NCBI GenBank assembly: GCA_034432155.1 | Contig: DAOUCP010000053.1 | Location: 1-12,175 of the forward strand | Reading direction: 5' to 3' | Length of the DNA stretch: 12,175 nt | Source of the DNA: DAOUCP01 sp034432155 | GTDB taxonomy: Bacteria > Chloroflexota > Anaerolineae > Epilineales > Epilineaceae | In this document: positions 6,416 to 12,175 of the stretch, one piece after another | How the letters are laid out: each line of letters starts with the position of its first letter | Numbering within the stretch: the first letter of the stretch is position 1 | Notes under the pieces: model-generated | Seen by the model: only the letters and a program-made list of their open reading frames with translations | Databases searched by the model: none | Told to the model about the DNA's origin: nothing | Made by a program: the position numbers and the translations under genes

Positions 6416-6444
6416 AGAATAATCCTCATCGCGCCGCCGGGCAA
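6416..6444 (-). promoter_or_regulatory. Candidate sigma70-type promoter for feoA-feoB
   Basis: On the - strand TTGCCC (complement of 6439-6444) is separated by 17 nt from TATTCT (complement of 6416-6421). Each hexamer matches 4 of 6 consensus bases. The -10 lies in a short A/T-rich island (about 6411-6428) that stands out in a very GC-rich gap. The -35 lies inside the first copy of the 41-nt repeat. Transcription would start near 6409, about 110 nt before the feoA ATG at 6299, or about 30 nt before the alternative ATG at 6380. I see no convincing Fur, DtxR or IdeR operator. Confidence 0.35.
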
Positions 6445-6535
6445 CGATGGGCCCATGGCCCGGGGCTCGTCACTCCGCCGGGCAACGATGGGCCCATGGC
6501 CAAGCCTCGTCGCTTCGCCGCCCAACCATGGGCCC
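6434..6535. repeat. Tandem repeat, 2.5 copies of a 41-nt unit with palindromic core
   Basis: The 27-nt block starting CCGCCGGGCAACGATGGGCC occurs identically at 6434-6460 and 6475-6501, 41 nt apart. A third, diverged copy of its first 21 nt lies at 6515-6535, 40 nt further on. The linkers between copies are also related (GGGGCTCGTCACT and AGCCTCGTCGCTT). Each full copy contains the perfect 10-bp palindrome ATGGGCCCAT. The unit is unrelated in sequence to the 42-nt array at 1661-1826. The array fills most of the gap between the MenF-like gene and the feo promoter. It could be a dispersed minisatellite or a protein-binding array. Confidence 0.8.
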
Positions 6536-6567
6536 TTCCACCTTGGCCTCTTGCCCCAGGCGCGCGG

Positions 6568-8292
6568 CTAGGCTTCTTCGCCAGGACGCCACCAGCTTGG
6601 AAGGCCCCCCGGCGGGCGCACCGACCACAACCATGTCTTCACGTCGGCAGGTGGCTCGTCAAGATCGCGCAGCGGCGTGGTGAACGGCGCCAGCGCGGCA
6701 TCGAGCTGCAGCTCGATCGCGCGGCCCACAGCCTGGGGGTCGCTGTCGGCTGAGATACCGACCGCAGCGGACGTCAGCGCCGTATCCCGCCGCAGCAACA
6801 GCGGACTCGAAACCAACGCCAGATCGCCGTTGCCCTTGCCGTCCAGCCAGCCAAGCCCGCCGCCACACCAACCCCGACAGCACGGCTCGATCTGCCGGAT
6901 GGCTTTTAGCGCGGCATCGCGTGGCCAACCGGCAACCGCCGGTGTCGGATGCAGCCGCGCCGCCAGTTCCAGAACGTCCAGGCTCACCCGCCGCTCGGCC
7001 TCGATCCGCACTTCCAGGTGCTGGCTGTGCCGTAGCTGTCGCAGCCTAGGTTCCGGAACAGGGCGAATGCGTCGCACGAGGGGCGCGAGACTCCGCAGCG
7101 CCTGCGCCATGCCGGCGGCCACGACCTCGCAGTCGCGAAGCTCGGCGGCACTCGAACACAGCGCTTCGCCGATGAGGGTGTCGGTGCTGCGATCGGCGTC
7201 GCGAGGTGCCGATCCGACCAGGGCCGCCGCGGACACTCGCCGCCCGACCGCTCGCAGGAGACGGGCGGGCGACGCGCCCACGAGGCTAGCCTCCGGTGTC
7301 GCGGCAAACAGGTAGACCTGGCAGTCGGGCGCCTGCTCCAGCAAGCGAGCCACCATGCCCACCCCATCGGGCCGCTGGTTGAGTTGAACACAGCGCCGCA
7401 GGCTGACGACGATTCGTTCGGCGTGGCCCCGCGCGATCCACCGCTGCGCCTGACGCAGTCGATGGCCTAGTGCCGCCTGCGGGTCCCCGTCGGCATCGCA
7501 TGCCAAGGTGGCCATGATCGCCAGGTCCGGCATGGCGATCGCCTCCCGGAAACGATCCCGCGGTCGCAGTGGCCTGGGCCACGGCAGGCCCGGGATGGGC
7601 GGTTCGTTGAACGGGTCGTCCAGACCGGCGTCGGTCCGCTGCCGCTGAGCGATGCTCTCGATGAGTTCCAGCAAGCTGAGAGTCCTGCCGTGATCGATCC
7701 AGCCCGGTGTGAAAGTATCGTCGTTCACGGGGCTCCTGCCCGGCGGCGCCAAGACGGTCGGTGCAATGACGGTCAGGTAGGCCCCCCGCGGGCCCTCCAC
7801 CACCATGATCTCGGGCAGCACCGCCATGGCCGCTGGAAAAGGCGCCCACCAGTCGTCCACCATTAGCGCCGGCGCTGCGGCGCCCGGCGCCGCTTCGGCC
7901 GCCGTTTGGCCCGGCACTGCTGCCGAGTCGCTGCCCGCGGACGGCCCCTCGCCATGGTCGTCGTCGAAGGCGAAGCCCACGAACCACCGCACCACCGGCC
8001 GCCGCACTTCCCCAGCAGTCGCCTCCAGATGCCCGGTGACGGCGGCGCACACCTCGCCCAGCGCTCGCCAGCGGTCGGTGCCCTTGGCCTGGACGGCAAA
8101 GGCGGTGCCCGCACCCACGATGCGCTCCTGGCCGTCCGGCGACGACCAGTAGAAAGCGGGCGCCGTCGCCGACTTCCGCAGTTCAACCAGCGGCAAGAGA
8201 TGGAGTGGTCTGTGGCGCAGGCGCATCGTCGACGCCCGCAGCAACTCAATGGGCCAGCCCGCCACCTGAGCGGATGCCCCGCTCTCGATCAT
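6568..8292 (-). CDS. Isochorismate synthase (MenF/chorismate-binding family) homologue, probably catalytically inactive
   Basis: The 574-residue product is clearly built like MenF/EntC isochorismate synthases. It has FVGFAFD (104-110), W149-APFPAAMAVLPE (149-161), LVGASPARLL (337-346), AALVGSAPR (356-364), LHPTPAVAGWP (447-457), IEPCCRGW (468-475), LGWLDGKGNGD (480-490) and GISADSDP (512-519). Yet the residues that make the family active are replaced, judged against the consensus I know: no Lys at the KVVLAR position (R293/I294), E to A356 (TEALAGT), E to A343 (SPERL), KxxxEH to A383...D387-C388, Tyr to C476 (RGxYxG), Arg to S496 (IRSA), and E, E, K to V522, A525, Q529 (SDPxxExxExxxK). The frame is uninterrupted. 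An Ala/Pro-rich insert (about 117-142) is unusual. Start: ATG 8292, 5 nt after the protease stop, with AGAGG 9 nt upstream. It could be a pseudoenzyme, a regulatory or scaffolding paralogue, or a new activity. Confidence 0.8.
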   Translation of the reverse strand: MIESGASAQVAGWPIELLRASTMRLRHRPLHLLPLVELRKSATAPAFYWSSPDGQERIVGAGTAFAVQAKGTDRWRALGEVCAAVTGHLEATAGEVRRPVVRWFVGFAFDDDHGEGPSAGSDSAAVPGQTAAEAAPGAAAPALMVDDWWAPFPAAMAVLPEIMVVEGPRGAYLTVIAPTVLAPPGRSPVNDDTFTPGWIDHGRTLSLLELIESIAQRQRTDAGLDDPFNEPPIPGLPWPRPLRPRDRFREAIAMPDLAIMATLACDADGDPQAALGHRLRQAQRWIARGHAERIVVSLRRCVQLNQRPDGVGMVARLLEQAPDCQVYLFAATPEASLVGASPARLLRAVGRRVSAAALVGSAPRDADRSTDTLIGEALCSSAAELRDCEVVAAGMAQALRSLAPLVRRIRPVPEPRLRQLRHSQHLEVRIEAERRVSLDVLELAARLHPTPAVAGWPRDAALKAIRQIEPCCRGWCGGGLGWLDGKGNGDLALVSSPLLLRRDTALTSAAVGISADSDPQAVGRAIELQLDAALAPFTTPLRDLDEPPADVKTWLWSVRPPGGLPSWWRPGEEA

Positions 8293-8297
8293 GGCTC

Positions 8298-8903
8298 TTA
8301 CCTCTGCTCGCTCTCGGCCATGAGGGCCCGCACCACGCGGTCGATCGTCGCCAGGGGCACCACAATGCTGTAGCCGCGCAGTAGGTCCGAGGTGTTCATG
8401 CCAATCAGGTCACCGGCAGCGTCTACCAGGGCACCGCCCGAGAAGCCCGGATACATCACCACGTCGGTCTGCACATAGGCATCGATCTCTCCGCCCATGG
8501 GACTGATCCAGGCGTCCGCCAGCGCGCTTACGATCCCCAAGGCGGCTTGCGCCGTCCTACCAGGACGCGCCACGGCCAGAACCAGGTCGCCCACCTGCAG
8601 CGCAACCAAGGATCGCTCCGGCGGTTGGATGGCCACGCCCTCCACCTGCAGGAGCGCCAGGTCGGTCGGGGGCTCGCGACCCAGCAGTCTGGCCGGGACG
8701 GACTGGCCGTCGGGAAGACCGACTTCCAGGTCATCGTCGCGCTCCAGCACGTGGTGAGCCGTGACGATCAACCCGGCCTCCGACCAGACGAGCCCCGAAG
8801 CCGCCACTCGCCGACGGCCGCTCACACGCACCACGCCCTGGCTCACCTTCCGCACTGCGGCCGCCAGCTCGCCCGAAAGGGTGGCCAGCTCGCTCCTCGC
8901 CAT
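8298..8903 (-). CDS. Small trypsin-like (HtrA-type) serine protease, no PDZ, no signal peptide
   Basis: A 201-residue protein containing essentially only the chymotrypsin-fold protease domain of the HtrA/Deg group (S1C-like). The catalytic triad is visible: H51 in IVTAHHVLE, D81 in PPTDLALLQV, and S155 in PGFSGGALV. VQTDVVMYPGFSGG and DLIGMNTSDLL are typical of the C-terminal barrel. There is no PDZ domain, no hydrophobic leader and no transmembrane segment, so the product seems cytosolic, unlike standard periplasmic or membrane-tethered HtrA proteins. Start: ATG 8903, with GAGG and an 8-nt spacer, just before MARSELATLSGELAAAV, a short amphipathic helix. The frame extends to 9317, but the extra 138 residues are Arg/Gly/Pro-rich and overlap nadE. 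It lies 95 nt after nadE and 5 nt before the MenF-like gene, so a shared transcript is likely. Confidence 0.85.
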   Translation of the reverse strand: MARSELATLSGELAAAVRKVSQGVVRVSGRRRVAASGLVWSEAGLIVTAHHVLERDDDLEVGLPDGQSVPARLLGREPPTDLALLQVEGVAIQPPERSLVALQVGDLVLAVARPGRTAQAALGIVSALADAWISPMGGEIDAYVQTDVVMYPGFSGGALVDAAGDLIGMNTSDLLRGYSIVVPLATIDRVVRALMAESEQR

Positions 8904-8940
8904 CTGTTTTCCCTCGCTGCGGCATGGTGGGCAGTCGGCC

Positions 8941-8968
8941 GACGGCCTCGCCGGACCCGATGGCCGTC
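8941..8968 (-). other. Perfect 7-bp inverted repeat between nadE and the protease gene
   Basis: GACGGCC at 8941-8947 pairs with GGCCGTC at 8962-8968 across a 14-nt loop. It lies in the 95-nt gap between the nadE stop and the protease start. The transcript could fold into a hairpin 38 nt before the protease ATG. No T-run follows on the - strand, so it is not a standard intrinsic terminator. It might be an RNA-processing or stability element, or chance in GC-rich DNA. Confidence 0.3.
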
Positions 8969-8998
8969 CCGGCTGACGCGCCCGCTGGTCTGGCCAGC

Positions 8999-10810
8999 TC
9001 AGCCCTCTGGCGGCTCGAGCCGGACGCGCTTGGTGATCGGCATGCGCCGATCCCGGCCAAATGCCCGCTCGGTGATCTTGATGCCCGGTGGTGACTGACG
9101 TCGCTTGTACTCCGCCCGGTCGACCATCGCCACTACCCGCCGAACCATCGCGGCTTCGAACCCGGCGGCCACGATTTCCGCTGCCCCTTTCTCCTCCTCC
9201 ACATAGGCCGTCAGGATCGGATCCAATAGCTCGTAGGGCGGCAAGACGTCTTGATCCGTCTGGTCCGGCTTCAGCTCGGCGGTCGGCACCCGCTCGATGG
9301 ACCGCTGGGGGATCCAAGGCCCGCCCTGCCGTTCGTTGCGCCAGCGAGCGAGGCGCCAGACGAGGGTCTTGGTCACATCCTTCAGTGGCGCAAAGCCACC
9401 GGCGGTGTCGCCATACAGCGTCGTGTAGCCCACACTGGTCTCGCTCTTGTTGCCGGTGGTGAGAACCAGGTAGCCAAGCTCGTTCGATAACGCCATGAGG
9501 ATGTGGCCGCGGATGCGAGGCTGCACATTCTCCGCCGTCAAGGAGCTTGGTCCATGCTCGAGGGACTGCGCCAAGGCGTCCAGGTACGCCTGGTAGATGG
9601 CGTCGATGTCGATCGTCACCAGTTCACAGCCTAGGTTGGCACACAGAGCCGCCGCATCCTCGATGCTCATGGGCGACGTATAGCGCGTCGGCATCGACAC
9701 GCCGAGCACGTTGGCGGCGCCCAGCGCATCCACGGCGATGGAGGCCGTCAAAGCCGAGTCGATGCCGCCCGACAAGCCCACCAGCACGCGCTCGAAACCG
9801 TTCTTGGCGGTGTAGTCGCGGACACCGAGCACCAGGGCCGCGTACACCTCGGCCAGTCCCTTCAGGGGTTCGACGGGCGCTCGTGCTGGCAGCGGCGGGG
9901 CCGGCGCCCGCAAGATGCGCCGCAGCGCCACACGCGGTGCCCGAGCCAGCTCGCCGTCCGTGCGGGGCAGGCCGCGCCGCCGCGGGTCAAGCAGACGCTC
10001 TCGGAACGCCTCTTCGGGGAACAGATCGACGACGAACACATCCTCGGCCAGGGAAGCGCCACGGGCCAGGATCTGGCCGTCAGGCCCGATCACCAGGCTG
10101 TTGCCGTCAAACACCACCTCGTCCTGGCCGCCGACGAGATTGCAGAAGACGACGAAGACGCGATCATCCACCGCGCGGGTCGCCAGCATGCGCTCGCGCG
10201 CCGACCCCTTGTCACGCGAGTAGGGAGAGGCCGAGATGTTGATGATGACATCGGCGCCTGCCAGGGCTTGGAGGTGAGCTGGCCCGGTGGGCACCCAGAT
10301 GTCCTCACAGATGCTGACTCCGAACAGCACACCGTCGCGCTCGAACACCGGCGAGCGCACGCCCGGCCGGAAGTACCGCTGCTCGTCGAACACGCCGTAG
10401 TTGGGCAAGAACATCTTCGCCACGCGATCCACGATCCGACCGTCGTGGAGGACAGCCGCAGCGTTGCACAGGTCCTGGCAGCGGTCGAGGGTGCCGACGA
10501 CAGCCGTGAGCCCGACACTGTGGTGGGCGATGCCCTGAAGCGCCGACTCGACGGCGGCGACGAAGGATGGTCGCAAGAGCAAGTCGTCCGGCGGATAGCC
10601 GCACAGCGCGAGCTCCGGGAAAACGACCACGTCGGCCCCCGCCTCACGCCCGGCACGCAGGGTCTCGATCAGCCGCTGGGCATTGCCTGTCACGTCGCCC
10701 ACCACGAAGTTGAGCTGGGCCACCATGACGCGCCAGCGCCTCACACCATCGTCGACCGCGCTGGCGCTCGGCACGACTAGTGGTTCTCGAGCCACAACTC
10801 GGTCAGCCAT
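8999..10810 (-). CDS. nadE: Glutamine-dependent NAD+ synthetase
   Basis: This 603-residue enzyme makes NAD+ from deamido-NAD+, ATP and glutamine, the last step of NAD synthesis in the cytosol. The N-terminal nitrilase-type amidase domain (about 25-270) releases ammonia from glutamine and shows its triad: E66 (FPELALCGY), K132 (AKMFLPNYGVFDE) and C168 (SICEDIW). The C-terminal ATP-pyrophosphatase domain (about 315-590) has the P-loop SGGIDS (347-352), MPTRYTSP, TTGNKSE (451-457) and KPDQTDQD. Length and order match two-domain NadE. Start: ATG 10810, with GGAG 5 nt upstream; it overlaps the metallopeptidase gene by 34 nt. GTG 10744 and ATG 10726 lie closer to the usual enzyme start (VMVAQLNFVVGD), so up to 28 residues may be extra. 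The overlap points to one transcript with the upstream gene. Confidence 0.95.
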   Translation of the reverse strand: MADRVVAREPLVVPSASAVDDGVRRWRVMVAQLNFVVGDVTGNAQRLIETLRAGREAGADVVVFPELALCGYPPDDLLLRPSFVAAVESALQGIAHHSVGLTAVVGTLDRCQDLCNAAAVLHDGRIVDRVAKMFLPNYGVFDEQRYFRPGVRSPVFERDGVLFGVSICEDIWVPTGPAHLQALAGADVIINISASPYSRDKGSARERMLATRAVDDRVFVVFCNLVGGQDEVVFDGNSLVIGPDGQILARGASLAEDVFVVDLFPEEAFRERLLDPRRRGLPRTDGELARAPRVALRRILRAPAPPLPARAPVEPLKGLAEVYAALVLGVRDYTAKNGFERVLVGLSGGIDSALTASIAVDALGAANVLGVSMPTRYTSPMSIEDAAALCANLGCELVTIDIDAIYQAYLDALAQSLEHGPSSLTAENVQPRIRGHILMALSNELGYLVLTTGNKSETSVGYTTLYGDTAGGFAPLKDVTKTLVWRLARWRNERQGGPWIPQRSIERVPTAELKPDQTDQDVLPPYELLDPILTAYVEEEKGAAEIVAAGFEAAMVRRVVAMVDRAEYKRRQSPPGIKITERAFGRDRRMPITKRVRLEPPEG

Positions 10811-11757
10811 AGTAGCTCCAGGGTGCGGAGATCGTATCCGGTAGCCCGGCGGTAGTCCGGTCGGCGTTCCAACGACACCCCTTCGGCCGATCGGTCCGCA
10901 GCCGGACGCCCTGCCGCTTGGGCCGCTGCCACCTCGACGTACGGCATCTCGAGAACTCGTTCCAGCCCAATGCGGTCGATCAGCCAGCCGACGAAGGCAG
11001 CCCGACTGTTGTACACCCGATCGCGCCGTGCCAGGCAGTCTTCCCCGGCGCCCGGTGAGAGACCCGTGTCATCCGACACGGCAACATACTCACCCCTCCG
11101 CAGGTAGTCCAGCACCGCATCCGACCACCGCCCGTAGCCCTGCCAGGCCAGCATCCAGGGGCCGGCCGCCCAGTTGGCAATCCCCTCGGTCAGCACGCCA
11201 TCCCCCACGAAGGAAGGGATGGCCGTCAGATGGTGAACCATCTCATGCGCCAGGACGGCGCGCACCTGGCGCGCCGTGGTCCGCTCATCCAGGTAGATCA
11301 CGAGCAGCGGCTTGTCGCGCCGTGCACTGGCGATGCCGCGGGCCGGACAGCGGGCATGGTAGGCCCGGCTGAAGACCACGTGCACCCGCGCCACCGGCAG
11401 CGCGAGCCCCAGTCGGCGCCCAACATCCTCGAGCAGCGCCTCCAGCTCGGGAGTCCAGGTGCGGACGGCCCGCCGGAGCAAGGGGTCATCGGCGGCCGCA
11501 TAGACTGCGAAGTGCTCGGTCGTGGCGAGCGGCTGCTTGCCCGTCACATCCGGCAGCTCGGGCCAGTCCACAGTGGCCACGGGCGGCGAGGGTGTCGGCA
11601 CGAGTGGTCGACGTGTCGGCTCCGCTGTGGCCGCAGCGGACGGGCCGCCCCCTGGCTGCACAAGGGCCAGCGCCACGAGAGCCAGGGCGGTGGTCCCCAG
11701 CAGCTGCCCGGCACGCGGCCGCCGCGACCGCCCGTGCCTCCACGGTAGAGCGTGCAT
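10777..11757 (-). CDS. Membrane-anchored HEXXH metallopeptidase (gluzincin, MA-clan-like)
   Basis: The predicted protein has 326 residues. The N-terminus is basic (RHGRSRRPR) and followed by one hydrophobic segment (about residues 18-35, LLGTTALALVALALV), so it is exported or membrane-anchored. A Pro/Thr-rich linker follows (about 47-60). The catalytic domain has LAHEMVHHLT with zinc ligands in HEMVH (about residues 171-175) and a glutamate 16 residues later in LTEGIANW, the HEXXH...E gluzincin arrangement. This is typical of the uncharacterised 'peptidase MA-like' domain proteins common in Chloroflexota. Natural substrates are unknown. Start: ATG 11757 is chosen because it forms TGATG with the lipB stop; two in-frame alternatives, GTG 11760 and TTG 11763, lie directly upstream. 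The 3' end overlaps nadE by 34 nt. Confidence 0.8.
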   Translation of the reverse strand: MHALPWRHGRSRRPRAGQLLGTTALALVALALVQPGGGPSAAATAEPTRRPLVPTPSPPVATVDWPELPDVTGKQPLATTEHFAVYAAADDPLLRRAVRTWTPELEALLEDVGRRLGLALPVARVHVVFSRAYHARCPARGIASARRDKPLLVIYLDERTTARQVRAVLAHEMVHHLTAIPSFVGDGVLTEGIANWAAGPWMLAWQGYGRWSDAVLDYLRRGEYVAVSDDTGLSPGAGEDCLARRDRVYNSRAAFVGWLIDRIGLERVLEMPYVEVAAAQAAGRPAADRSAEGVSLERRPDYRRATGYDLRTLELLWLTELWLENH

Positions 11758-12175
11758 CACCAACCCACCGCCAGCGCCTGCAGCGGCAGCGACACCACCG
11801 GCTTCTCGAACGTGCGGCCGAAAGAGGCCACCAGGACTGGCTTGACTTCGGCGAGCGCCACCGATCGCCCCAGCACCGCGCTCATGGAGGTTACCTCGCA
11901 GCCGGCAAGTCCGCAGGGCACGATCAGGCGGAAGGCGGCCAGGTCGGGCGACACGTTCAGCGCCAGCCCGTGGTAGGTCACCCAGCGCTCGACGCGCACC
12001 CCGACGGCGGCAATCTTGGCCGCCCGCATGTCCCCTGCCGTGCCGGTGTCCCCGTGCAGTCGGTTGCCCCTGGGTGCCTGGCTGTCCTCTCGTGCCCGGT
12101 GGTCCCCTGGTGCCCCCTCCGCCCTCGATGCCCGGTCAGCCGTTCGCGCCAGGTCGGCCCTGGGCCCCCCCCCCC
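11757..12175 (-). CDS. lipB: Octanoyltransferase LipB, C-terminal part (5' end outside window)
   Basis: LipB transfers octanoyl groups from acyl carrier protein to lipoyl domains, the first step of lipoate attachment. The visible end has the family core AAKIAAVGVRVERWVTYHG, with the expected catalytic Lys, followed by LALNVSPDLAAF and IVPCGL with the catalytic Cys, then VTSMSAVLGR. The frame stays open to the right edge, so the gene continues outside, and the ATG at 12029 is internal. Upstream of the Lys, the translated 48 residues are Arg/Gly/Asp-rich and do not resemble the expected LipB helix and TGVWV motif; only HGDTGTAGD is loosely similar. That stretch may hold an insertion, a frameshift or poor sequence near the contig end. 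The stop forms TGATG with the start of the metallopeptidase gene, so the two are translationally coupled. Confidence 0.85.
   Translation of the reverse strand, partial: GGGPRADLARTADRASRAEGAPGDHRAREDSQAPRGNRLHGDTGTAGDMRAAKIAAVGVRVERWVTYHGLALNVSPDLAAFRLIVPCGLAGCEVTSMSAVLGRSVALAEVKPVLVASFGRTFEKPVVSLPLQALAVGW
12165..12175. other. Homopolymer run of 11 C at the window end
   Basis: Eleven consecutive C form the right end. A run this long inside lipB is unlikely and would be a hot spot for length errors. It may be an assembly or trimming artefact, which would make the reading frame to its right unreliable. Confidence 0.6.

Noticed and set aside
6411..6430. Fur or DtxR/IdeR operator upstream of feoA
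   Set aside because: The A/T-rich island has hexamers only loosely like GATAAT and very little dyad symmetry.
8941..8968. Intrinsic terminator after nadE
   Set aside because: The hairpin has a 14-nt loop and no T-run on the transcribed side.
8904..9317. Extension of the protease frame to 9317
   Set aside because: Composition is Arg/Gly/Pro-rich and it overlaps the conserved 3' end of nadE; ATG 8903 has a good SD.
12027..12029. ATG at 12029 as the lipB start
   Set aside because: It would leave 90 residues starting four residues before the catalytic Lys; the frame is open beyond it to the window edge, so the gene is simply cut.

Overview
The window looks like a high-GC Chloroflexota (Chloroflexi) chromosome segment. 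The phylum is inferred from the gene content and from two predicted secreted products that end in an Ala/Thr/Pro-rich or beta-sandwich region followed by a short [Y/W]LP[V/L]-type tail, a habit I associate with Chloroflexota. No rRNA or other decisive marker is present, so the assignment is tentative. There are no tRNAs, CRISPR arrays or insertion sequences.

Layout. The left edge (1-960) is on the + strand: the 3' end of an unidentified gene (2-130), an in-frame-open but start-less remnant of a secreted Thr/Ala-rich protein (137-472), and an intact hotdog-fold acyl-CoA thioesterase (475-960). Everything from 957 to 12175 is on the - strand. In transcription order: lipB (5' end cut by the window edge), a membrane-associated HEXXH metallopeptidase, glutamine-dependent nadE, a small trypsin-like serine protease, a MenF/isochorismate-synthase-like protein, a 268-bp gap with a candidate promoter and a 41-nt tandem repeat, feoA, feoB, a secreted M28 aminopeptidase carrying a dockerin-like domain, a short region with a 42-nt tandem repeat and a possible small ORF, and a membrane-anchored cohesin-like protein that meets the thioesterase tail to tail.

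Functional reading. lipB to the MenF-like gene are packed with overlaps or short gaps and look like one transcript; they mix lipoate attachment, NAD synthesis and two proteases. feoA-feoB form a ferrous-iron uptake pair, and the M28 gene starts 8 nt after feoB. The dockerin-like domain on the M28 peptidase and the cohesin-like domain on the next gene suggest an anchored extracellular peptidase, by analogy with cohesin-dockerin complexes.

The most unusual points are: (1) the MenF-like protein keeps the family fold motifs but appears to have lost nearly every catalytic, Mg-binding and substrate-binding residue, while its 574-codon frame is intact, so it may be a pseudoenzyme with a new role; (2) the cohesin/dockerin pair separated by a repeat array that can itself be read as a translationally coupled small ORF; (3) an old direct duplication, 126 nt apart, at the cohesin/thioesterase junction that appears to have given both genes their present 3' ends; (4) two unrelated tandem arrays with nearly equal unit lengths (41 and 42 nt). 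The right edge ends in a run of 11 C and the lipB sequence near it is atypical, so the last ~130 bp should be treated with caution.
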